Below are positions 9,369-16,793 of a stretch of 64,000 nt of DNA, in pieces. The notes below the pieces were generated by a model that saw nothing but the letters and a program-made list of their open reading frames with translations, was not told the origin of the DNA and did not search any database. This stretch comes from Pseudomonas purpurea (GTDB lineage: Bacteria > Pseudomonadota > Gammaproteobacteria > Pseudomonadales > Pseudomonadaceae): contig NZ_CP150918.1 of the NCBI RefSeq assembly GCF_039908635.1, forward strand, positions 4,666,001-4,730,000, given 5' to 3'. Both the position numbers and the translations under genes were made by a program. The stretch's first letter is position 1. The number at the start of each line of letters is the position of its first letter.

Positions 9369-11689
9369 TGCCGATGGCGCTGCATTTCTCAACCAAGGCT
9401 GGCACATTGGCCAGCCTACAAGAGCGGCTCAAGTCGGCTCGCATTGCGCCGCTGCTGTCGTTCACCGTGAGGGACTGGCAAATCGGTGGGCAAGCCTGTT
9501 TTCGTGATCTCCAGGGACAGCTGGGGGCCGGTCCCTGGATCGTACGCTCCAGTTGTCTGCGCGAAGATGGCGCGCAAGCTTCCTGTGCGGGGGCCTTTCT
9601 CTCGGTCCCTGACGTCAATGAAGCAGGATTGGTATCGGCCGTTGAACAGGTAATCGCAAGTTATGGCGATGTACACCTGGCAGACGAGGTACTGATTCAA
9701 CCGATGTTGGGTAACGTGGTTCGTTCCGGCGTTGCCTTTTCCCACGACCCGAATACCTGCGCGCCGTATCGGGTGGTGAACTGGTCGGAAGGCAGTGACA
9801 CGGCATCTGTCACCGGCGGCATGGGCGGTCGGCTTTGGCAGCAGGCGGCACTTAGCAAAGTGCCGCCACCGCCAAGTTTCGCACCCTTGATTGCCTTGCT
9901 CGAAGAGTTGCTGGCGTTGTTCGATGGCGCACCGGTCGATTGCGAGTTCGCTGTCACACGCGAAGCAGAAGGCGAGGTGTTGTGGCTGTTACAAGCCCGG
10001 CCATTGATTTTGCCAACACCTGCGGAATCCGAAGCAACACAGGCCGATTGCCTGGAAAGTATTCAGCGCAAGGTAGCGCGGGGTATGCAGCCGCATCCAT
10101 TCCTGATGGGGCAGCGTACCGTCTATGGCGTGATGCCGGACTGGAATCCGGCCGAGATTATCGGTATCCGTCCCAAACCGCTGGCGCTCTCGCTGTACCG
10201 GGATTTGGTGACTGACTCAATCTGGGCCTACCAGCGCCACAATTACGGCTACCGCAACTTGCGTAGCTTCCCGCTGATGCCGCATTTCTTCGGGTTGCCG
10301 TACATCGATGTGCGCTTGTCGTTCAACTCCTTCATTCCAGCAGACCTTGATGAGGGACTGGCCGGGCGCTTGGTCGATCACTATATCGATCGGCTGCTGG
10401 CCGAACCGACGCTGCACGATAAGGTGGAGTTCGAGATTGTTTTCTCGTGCTACACATTGGATTTGTCGCAGCGACTGGAGCGTTTGGCCAGTGCCGGTTT
10501 CCTGGAGCACGAGCTTGAGGCCATCAGCACCAGTTTGCGCAAGCTGACCAACCGCATCGTTCACCCCAAGGACGGCCTATGGCGCGCCGATGCAAACAAG
10601 CTCGACATGCTGAATGCGCGACGCGAAGAGTTGCTGGCATCCAACGCCGACCCTTTAGAGCGGATTTACTGGCTGTTGGAAGATGCAAAACGCTACGGCA
10701 CCCTGCCATTCGCCGGTCTGGCCCGCGCCGGCTTCGTCGCGGTGCAGATGCTTAAATCGCTGGTGACGGTGGGAGTGTTCTCGCAGGCTGACTACGATTG
10801 CTTCATGGGGGGTGTCTCAACCGTCAGCGGCCAGTTGGCACGTGACCGAGCGACACTGGACAAGGCGACGTTCCTCGCGCGCTACGGACACTTGCGCCCG
10901 GGCACCTACGACATCCTTTCGCCGCGTTACGATGAAGCACCGGAACTCTACTTCGACTGGACTCAGCGTCCATCCACCCCAGAGCCAGTACAGCCTTTTT
11001 CGCTGACCCTTCCACAGATGCGCGAAATCGTGAAGCAGCAGGAAGCGCACGGCCTGGAGCCTGATCCCGTTGGCTTGTTGGACTTCATGCAAGCCGGTAT
11101 CGAACTGCGCGAGCTGGCCAAGTTCCACTTCACCCGCAATCTCTCGGATGCCTTGGCATTGATTGCTGAAGTAGGCGCCCAGCATGGCATTGGACGCGAA
11201 GACATGGCCTATTGCGACATCAGTGCCTTAAAGGAACTGCACGTTGCAGCTGCCGACCCGAAAGATGTGCTTTTGCGCAGCATTGAACAGGGCAAGGCCC
11301 GCTACGAAAAGACCCTCAAGATATCGCTACCGCCGGTGATTACCCGACCTGAGGATGTCTGGTCCTTCGAGTGGCCGGAAACAGCGCCCAACTTCATCAC
11401 CCAGAAGCAGGTCACAGCCCCCGTGGTGCGCAGCGATGACCGAGAAAAGCTTGCCGGGGCGATTGTCTGCATTCCCAATGCAGACCCAGGTTTTGATTGG
11501 CTGTTTGCCTACCCGATTGCCGGGTTGATAACGGCGTGGGGCGGCGCCAACTCGCACATGGCCATTCGTGCCGGTGAGCTTGGCCTGCCAGCGGTCATCG
11601 GTGCCGGTGAAGTGCTCTACCGCCGCTGGTCGGCGGCTCAGCGCTTGCATCTGGACTGTCCTGGGCGCTGGGTGGAGATGCTGGCATGA
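9368..11689 (+). CDS. L-glutamine kinase of the PEP-synthase/PPDK superfamily (Cj1418-like)
   Basis: A 773-residue three-part enzyme. The N-terminal ATP-grasp half has IVRSSCLREDGAQAS (about residues 55-69) and GNVVRSGVAFSHD. A long central region follows. The C-terminal swivelling phosphohistidine domain ends in GGANSHMAIRAGELGLPAVIG, with the likely catalytic His730. C. jejuni Cj1418 is of similar size and phosphorylates the amide nitrogen of L-glutamine at the expense of ATP, giving AMP and phosphate. This is the first step to phosphoramidate. PEP synthase is unlikely because the PEP-binding barrel domain is missing and the neighbours match the Cj1416-Cj1418 order. The stop overlaps the next ATG. 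Confidence 0.8.
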   Translation: MPMALHFSTKAGTLASLQERLKSARIAPLLSFTVRDWQIGGQACFRDLQGQLGAGPWIVRSSCLREDGAQASCAGAFLSVPDVNEAGLVSAVEQVIASYGDVHLADEVLIQPMLGNVVRSGVAFSHDPNTCAPYRVVNWSEGSDTASVTGGMGGRLWQQAALSKVPPPPSFAPLIALLEELLALFDGAPVDCEFAVTREAEGEVLWLLQARPLILPTPAESEATQADCLESIQRKVARGMQPHPFLMGQRTVYGVMPDWNPAEIIGIRPKPLALSLYRDLVTDSIWAYQRHNYGYRNLRSFPLMPHFFGLPYIDVRLSFNSFIPADLDEGLAGRLVDHYIDRLLAEPTLHDKVEFEIVFSCYTLDLSQRLERLASAGFLEHELEAISTSLRKLTNRIVHPKDGLWRADANKLDMLNARREELLASNADPLERIYWLLEDAKRYGTLPFAGLARAGFVAVQMLKSLVTVGVFSQADYDCFMGGVSTVSGQLARDRATLDKATFLARYGHLRPGTYDILSPRYDEAPELYFDWTQRPSTPEPVQPFSLTLPQMREIVKQQEAHGLEPDPVGLLDFMQAGIELRELAKFHFTRNLSDALALIAEVGAQHGIGREDMAYCDISALKELHVAAADPKDVLLRSIEQGKARYEKTLKISLPPVITRPEDVWSFEWPETAPNFITQKQVTAPVVRSDDREKLAGAIVCIPNADPGFDWLFAYPIAGLITAWGGANSHMAIRAGELGLPAVIGAGEVLYRRWSAAQRLHLDCPGRWVEMLA

Positions 11690-12303
11690 AGGTTGTTGCC
11701 GTCAGTCAGCGTGTGGACGTGTTGCCTGAGCGCGGCGAAAACCGTGATGCACTGGACCAGTGTCTGGTCAGCTTTCTTCTGGCTGCCGGTTTTATACCGG
11801 TGCCGGTACCCAACGGGTTGCACCTGCGAACACTCGATGGGGGGGTAACTCAGGATGCCCTTGATGGCTGGCTAAACGCGGTATCCCCCCAGGCCATCGT
11901 TCTTTCGGGCGGAAATGACATCGGGCAGTGTTCGGCACGCGACCTGACCGAAGGCAGGCTGCTTGACCATGCACGATCCCACAACCTGCCAGTACTCGGA
12001 ATTTGCCGGGGCATGCAGATGATGGCGCACTCGGAAGGTGGCGAACTAAAACCGGTTACAGGTCATGTGCGAACCCGGCACACGTTATCAGGGCAAATAG
12101 TTGCCGAGGTGAACAGTTATCACAGTTTTGCCCTTGCCGGCTGCCCGGAAGGGTTTGAGGTTTTGGCGCGAAGTGAAGATGGGGAAATCGAAGCCATCCG
12201 ACACCTCAGCCGGCCCTGGGAAGGCTGGATGTGGCACCCGGAACGAGAGGCGGTTTTTGCATCGCACGACGTTCATCGATTGAAGCAGTTATTCGGTGAC
12301 TAA
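11686..12303 (+). CDS. Class I glutamine amidotransferase-type hydrolase, likely gamma-glutamyl-CDP-amidate hydrolase (Cj1417-like)
   Basis: A 205-residue stand-alone glutaminase-fold protein of the peptidase C26 type. The catalytic triad is visible: nucleophile Cys107 in GICRGMQ, then His184 and Glu186 in WHPERE. SGGNDIG gives the oxyanion region. In C. jejuni Cj1417 removes glutamate from CDP-L-glutamine and releases cytidine diphosphoramidate. No synthetase partner domain that would use ammonia is adjacent, which supports a hydrolase role. It overlaps the glutamine kinase by four bases and is followed after 84 bp by the cytidylyltransferase, the same order as Cj1418-Cj1417-Cj1416. Confidence 0.8.
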   Translation: MKVVAVSQRVDVLPERGENRDALDQCLVSFLLAAGFIPVPVPNGLHLRTLDGGVTQDALDGWLNAVSPQAIVLSGGNDIGQCSARDLTEGRLLDHARSHNLPVLGICRGMQMMAHSEGGELKPVTGHVRTRHTLSGQIVAEVNSYHSFALAGCPEGFEVLARSEDGEIEAIRHLSRPWEGWMWHPEREAVFASHDVHRLKQLFGD

Positions 12304-12387
12304 AACCTGTATCTGCCTAAGCGGTGGCACTTGGAGCCGAACTCGCCGAGACGAATTCCATTCGAATATTCATGAGGTAGAACTGTT

Positions 12388-13101
12388 GTGAAAGCCATTA
12401 TTTTGGCTGCCGGACGTGGCAGCCGCATGAAAAGCCTCACGGATGAACGTCCCAAGTGCATGGTCGAGTTGCGGGGCAAGACACTGCTGGAGTGGCAGCT
12501 TGCGGCGCTGCACGCTGCAGGCGTTCGAGAGATAGCCATCGTTACGGGTTACAAACGCGAGTTGCTGGCGGACCAAGGGCTGATCGAATTCCATAACTCA
12601 CGCTGGGCGCAAACCAATATGGTGTCGTCATTGGCGTGTGCTGAAACCTGGTTGCAGGCAGAGCCGTGCATCGTGAGTTATTCCGATATCTTCTACAGCC
12701 CTGCAGCGGTCCAGTCGTTGATGACATGCAAGGCTTCCCTGGCAGTCACCTATGACCCGAATTGGCTGGAGCTTTGGACACAGCGTTTTGGCAATCCATT
12801 ACTGGATGCAGAAACGTTCCGCCTGACAGCTGCTGACACCTTGGCCGAAATCGGCAACAAACCAGAATCGGCAGACGATATTCAGGGCCAATACATGGGG
12901 CTTTTGCGCTTCACGCCTGAGGGTTGGGCAGAAGTCGTTCGGCTTCGCTCGGCATTAACCCCGGAGCAGTGTGACAACGTGCATATGACGAACACCCTTC
13001 AGCACGTCATTGATGCGGGTCAGGTCCCGATACAAGCCGTTCCTTACACAGGAGAATGGGGAGAGGTCGACTCTTCTGAAGATCTCTTCTTGTATCAATA
13101 A
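12388..13101 (+). CDS. Nucleotidyltransferase, likely CTP:phosphoglutamine cytidylyltransferase (Cj1416-like)
   Basis: A 237-residue sugar-nucleotidyltransferase fold. The N-terminal signature LAAGRGSRMKSLTDERPKC contains the glycine-rich NTP loop and the conserved lysine, and VSYSDIFY supplies a metal-binding aspartate. Cj1416 transfers CMP from CTP to phosphorylated glutamine, giving CDP-L-glutamine. The start is GTG at 12388 with GAGG about 12 bp upstream; the first in-frame ATG would delete the signature. It closes the co-directional run. A sugar-phosphate or phosphocholine nucleotidyltransferase is the fallback reading on fold alone. Confidence 0.75.
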   Translation: MKAIILAAGRGSRMKSLTDERPKCMVELRGKTLLEWQLAALHAAGVREIAIVTGYKRELLADQGLIEFHNSRWAQTNMVSSLACAETWLQAEPCIVSYSDIFYSPAAVQSLMTCKASLAVTYDPNWLELWTQRFGNPLLDAETFRLTAADTLAEIGNKPESADDIQGQYMGLLRFTPEGWAEVVRLRSALTPEQCDNVHMTNTLQHVIDAGQVPIQAVPYTGEWGEVDSSEDLFLYQ

Positions 13102-13157
13102 CCGCCCTCACCTGTTCATTACCCTGCAACTACCTACCCCCTCCAACGCCCAAAAGA

Positions 13158-13208
13158 AATACAGGAACAGACCACGATTATGGGTGTGAGAAAACGTGGT
13201 CTGCCTCC
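13158..13208. repeat. Hairpin repeat, copy 1 of a pair flanking the hydrolase gene
   Basis: CAGACCACG (13168-13176) pairs with CGTGGTCTG (13195-13203). A second copy with nearly the same 50-bp sequence lies at 14096-14148 in the same orientation, so the two bracket the gene between them. Confidence 0.75.
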
Positions 13209-13292
13209 ATGCTTTGCCCAGCGCTGCGGATTGGAGTTGTCGTCGGCTTATCTTTTTCCACGGACGGTACGGAACACACAAAGGAGAACACT

Positions 13293-14067
13293 ATGAAGCA
13301 GACAATATTCGCCGGAACGCAGGGCAATCTTGCGGTGGTTGAAGCAGGACATGGCGAAGGTTTGCCGGTGCTCTTCCTCCACGCAGACTCCGGTCGAGCA
13401 AGCCAGTGGGCGGAAATGCTTGAGCCGATCGGACGAGACAGGAAAGTCTATGCCCTTGATTCACGGGGCAGCGGCGACAGCTCCCCGGCCGCGAATGGAG
13501 ACTATTCATATACAGGACGCGCGCAAGACATCATCGATACAGCCGCAGCCTTCAAGCTTGAGCGTTTCATCATCGTGGCCCACAGCGGAAGTGGCGCCGC
13601 AGCGCTGGACTATGCCGCCAGATACGCCGACCGCGTGGCTGGCTTGTTCTTGCTTGATCCCGCGACAGATCCAAGGGCACTTCCTGATGAGGTTCGCGCC
13701 GGAATGCTGGAAGCGCTTGCGGGGGCCTGCGAGCCTTGATGTGCAACAGGGGTTCTATGCGACGATCGCGGGCAATAACGCAAAGGTAAAGTCCAGAGTT
13801 CTGGAAGATTGTACTGCGGTCGATGCGGCTGCACGGTTGGGGTTTGCGGTGGCGTTCGCCAATTGGAACCCCGAGTCCGCGCTGGATGCATGGAAGGGTC
13901 CGGTTTTTATCCTGGTCAGTAGCGCGAACGACAACCCCAATGCGCTTTACGCGTTACGACCGGAGCTACCCCACGCCGTGGTGGCTAATACGGGACACTG
14001 GATACAGCTCGACCAGCCCGAAAAGGTCGAGCGGGAAATACGGCGTTTCATCGCTAGCGTTCGATAG
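13293..14067 (+). pseudogene. Alpha/beta hydrolase, interrupted by a single-base frameshift
   Basis: The ATG at 13293 follows AAGGAG (13281-13286) and opens MKQTIFAGTQGNLAVVE. The oxyanion region FLHADSG, the nucleophile elbow AHSGSG and a strand with LFLLDPATD are in the first frame, which stops at 13739. The remainder, ending in the catalytic-histidine segment NTGHWIQLDQPEKVE, is in another frame and runs to 14067. One extra base in the G5-CC tract at 13721-13727 accounts for the break; without it the protein is about 257 residues, normal for the fold. Substrate unknown. It is bracketed by a pair of hairpin repeats. Sequencing error is as likely as a true null. Confidence 0.8.
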
Positions 14068-14095
14068 CGAAGTAGTGGTCAAGAAGTAGTTGGGA

Positions 14096-14148
14096 GATAC
14101 AGGGGCAGACCACGATTACGGGTGTGAGTAAAACGTGGTCTGTCCCCG
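14096..14148. repeat. Hairpin repeat, copy 2 of a pair flanking the hydrolase gene
   Basis: GGGGCAGACCACG (14102-14114) pairs with CGTGGTCTGTCCCC (14135-14148). The core and loop match copy 1 at 13158-13208 except for a few positions and one extra T. Confidence 0.75.
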
Positions 14149-14250
14149 CTTCCTCCCTGATACCGGTCGGTGAGGTGTGAAGTCTGCGGGAGCGGGCTGC
14201 TTGGGATGATGGCTGGGCATTCAGCATTGGTGTTGGCTGATCTGGCGCTA

Positions 14251-14275
14251 TCGCGAGCAAGCTCGCTCCCACAGG
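14251..14275. repeat. Pseudomonas REP-type hairpin, single copy
   Basis: TCGCGAGCAAGCTCGCTCCCACAGG shape: GCGAGC and GCTCGC arms followed by TCCCAC, the usual Pseudomonas REP head. The same family recurs at 52427-52519 and 52984-53009. Confidence 0.7.
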
Positions 14276-14305
14276 GGTTGTGCGTGCTGACTGGAATTTG
14301 GGATT

Positions 14306-14327
14306 AACCCCGAGTTTTCGGGGTTTC
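14306..14327. terminator. Terminator-like hairpin after the hydrolase
   Basis: AACCCCGA and TCGGGGTT pair around a GTTT loop and are followed by a short T run. It is about 240 bp past the hydrolase stop and could end readthrough before fds. Confidence 0.55.
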
Positions 14328-14756
14328 AATATTCGAGGCAAAGCGAATGCTGAGAAATCAGTTTCGAAGTTTCCACCGTCGAATTCCTCCCGGTGAGCTC
14401 AGCCATCATCTTCCCCGCCAGCAATTCATTGCGCATAACCCCTCAAGCAAAAAAGCATAACAACCCCTTCATCGACGACGCCTTCGACTACGCTCTTCTA
14501 GACTCAACGATTGGTCGTAGAAAGAACCAAGCACGTCGCTTTTGTGCAGTTGAATCAATGCCAGCGTGGCAAGCTGCGATTTATGCCCTGAAGAGGTGCG
14601 GCAAAGACCGCACCGGGCCCAACAAGATGCCCGCTCAGGGTGCCTGGCCAACGGCCTGAAAATGCCACGATACCGTGACGTGGTGTGAATGCCGCAGCCG
14701 ACACTTTCGGACAACCGACAACCGCCTGGTGTGTCCGTGACCGTGAGGAATGCTGT

Positions 14757-15233
14757 ATGCCTGATGAGATGTTGCACCTGCCGATGGTCAACAGCCTGCT
14801 GGCGCGCCACAAGGGTTCGCCCGGCGCACTGTTGCCGATCCTTCATGATATTCAGAAGGGCATCGGTTACATCCCCGATGCCGCCATCCCCGAGATTGCC
14901 CATGCCCTCAACCTGAGTCAGGCCGAGGTGCGCGGGGTGATCAGTTTCTACCATGACTTCCGCACCGCGCCCCCGGCCCGGCATATCCTGCGTCTGTGCC
15001 GGGCCGAGTCCTGCCAGAGCCGCGGCGCCGAGCAGCTCGCTGCGCAGTTGCGTGAACGCCTGCAATTGGACGATCACGGCAGCAGCGCCGATGGCAGCAT
15101 CAGTTTGCGGCCGGTGTATTGCCTGGGTGCTTGCGCCTGCTCGCCGGCCCTTGAGCTGGATGGTCAGGTGCATGCGCGGCTCAGCGCCGAGCGTCTGGAT
15201 GCCCTGCTCGACGCTTGCCTGGAGGACGCATGA
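14757..15233 (+). CDS. fdsG: NAD-linked formate dehydrogenase, gamma subunit (FdsG, NuoE-like)
   Basis: A 158-residue thioredoxin-like [2Fe-2S] protein of the NuoE family. Ligand cysteines are in CRAESC and CLGACACSPA. It passes electrons within the soluble FdsGBAD complex, which oxidises formate to CO2 and reduces NAD+. The ATG at 14757 has GAGGAA about 7 bp upstream. The stop overlaps the fdsB start region (GGAGG at 15221-15225, ATGATG at 15230). It opens a four-gene operon in the order G-B-A-D. Confidence 0.92.
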   Translation: MPDEMLHLPMVNSLLARHKGSPGALLPILHDIQKGIGYIPDAAIPEIAHALNLSQAEVRGVISFYHDFRTAPPARHILRLCRAESCQSRGAEQLAAQLRERLQLDDHGSSADGSISLRPVYCLGACACSPALELDGQVHARLSAERLDALLDACLEDA

Positions 15234-16793
15234 TGCCGAGTCTTTATCTGCCCTGTGATTCTCTTGCCCGTGCCGTGGGTGCCGATGAGGTGGCCGTGGC
15301 CCTGGCCACTCAGGCCCGTGAACGCAATCTGCCGCTGGACCTGCAACGCACCAGCTCGCGCGGCCTGTACTGGCTGGAACCATTGCTGGAAGTGGACACG
15401 CCACAAGGCCGTTTCGGCTTCGGCCCACTGACTGCTGACGATGTACCGTCAGTGCTCGAAGCCTTGAAAGGCGAGCCGTCTGCTCATCCTCTGGCCCTGG
15501 GGCCTGGTGGAAGAGTTGCCCTATCTTAAGACTCAACAACGCCTGCTGTTCGCCCGCGCCGGCATCACCCAGCCGCTGTACATCGACGATTACCAAGAAC
15601 ATGGCGGTTTCGAGGGTTTGAAAAGAGCCATCACCATCGGTGGCGAACAGACCGCGACGGAAGTGTTCGATTCAGGCCTGCGCGGCCGTGGCGGCGCAGC
15701 CTTCCCCGCCGGGATCAAATGGCGCACGGTGCGCGCCACCCAAGCGGCGCAGAAGTACATTGTGTGCAACGCCGACGAAGGCGACTCCGGCACCTTCGCC
15801 GATCGCATGTTGATGGAAGGCGACCCCTTCCTGCTAATTGAAGGCATGGCTATTGCCGGCATCACCGTCGGGGCCAGCTACGGCTACATCTATGTGCGCT
15901 CGGAATATCCACAGGCCGTGGCCACACTGCGCTCAGCGCTGGATATCGCCCGGTCCGCCGGTTACCTCGGCGCCAATGTCGACGGCAGCGGCCAGGCCTT
16001 CGATATGGAAGTACGCGTCGGTGCCGGCGCTTACATCTGCGGTGAAGAAACCGCGCTGCTCGACTCGCTTGAAGGCAAGCGCGGGATCGTCCGCGCCAAG
16101 CCGCCGATTCCGGCATTGCAGGGCCTGTTCGGCCTGCCGACGCTGGTGCACAACGTGCTGACCCTGGCCTCGGTGCCGCTGATTCTGGCCAAGGGCGCGC
16201 AGTTCTATCGCGATTACGGCATGGGCCGCTCTCTGGGCACCATGCCCTTCCAACTGGCGGGCAATATTCGTCACGGCGGCCTGGTGGAACGGGCCTTTGG
16301 CCTGACCCTGCGCGAACTGGTGGAAGACTACGGCGGCGGTACCGCCAGTGGCCGGCCGCTGAAGGCCGCGCAAGTTGGCGGCCCCCTCGGCGCCTGGGTG
16401 CCACCGGGGCAATTCGACACGCCGCTGGATTACGAAGCCTTCGCCGCCATTGGCGCGATGCTCGGTCACGGTGGTGTGGTGGTGGCTGACGACAGCCTGG
16501 ACATGGCCCACATGGCGCGCTTCGCCCTGCAGTTCTGTGCCGAGGAATCCTGTGGCAAATGCACCCCCTGCCGCATCGGCTCGACCCGGGGCGTGGAGGT
16601 GATCGACCGCCTGCTGGCCGCGCCTGACCAGAGCGGTCGCGATGCGCAGGTGATCATCCTCAAGGACCTCTGCGACACCCTGCAATACGGCTCGCTGTGC
16701 GCGTTGGGCGGCATGGTCTCCTTTCCGGTCGCCAGCGCCCTCAAGTACTTCCCCGCCGACTTCGGCTTGCAGTCCTCGGAGGCCGACCAATGA
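15230..16793 (+). pseudogene. fdsB: NAD-linked formate dehydrogenase, beta subunit (FdsB, NuoF-like), interrupted by a single-base frameshift
   Basis: The diaphorase subunit that carries FMN, an N-terminal thioredoxin-like segment and a [4Fe-4S] cluster, and reduces NAD+. The FMN/NADH loop GRGGAAFPAGIKW and the cluster motif ESCGKCTPCRIG are intact. The first 90 or so codons (from ATG 15230 or 15233) read into a premature stop at 15529. The body continues in another frame from EELPYLKTQQRLLF. One extra base in GGGGCC at 15499-15504 explains it; removal gives about 521 residues. The catalytic body is complete and fdsA and fdsD are intact, so a base-calling error is favoured. The stop overlaps the fdsA ATG. 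Confidence 0.9.

Larger units (their letters stand above)
14068..14756. other. Non-coding gap between the hydrolase and the formate dehydrogenase operon
   Basis: The left 280 bp hold the second hairpin repeat, a single REP-type hairpin and a terminator-like hairpin, listed separately. From 14340 to 14756 I see no gene; open frames there are shadows. A small palindromic stretch (CACGATACCGTGACGTGGTG, near 14662) could be an operator but is unassigned. No regulator gene accompanies fds. Confidence 0.6.

Noticed and set aside
9368..11689. Phosphoenolpyruvate synthase
   Set aside because: The ATP-grasp and phosphohistidine domains match, but the PEP/pyruvate barrel domain is absent after the histidine domain, and context matches Cj1418.
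14469..15602. Minus-strand frame opposite fdsG and fdsB
   Set aside because: Shadow of the fds genes; no ribosome site or recognisable domain.
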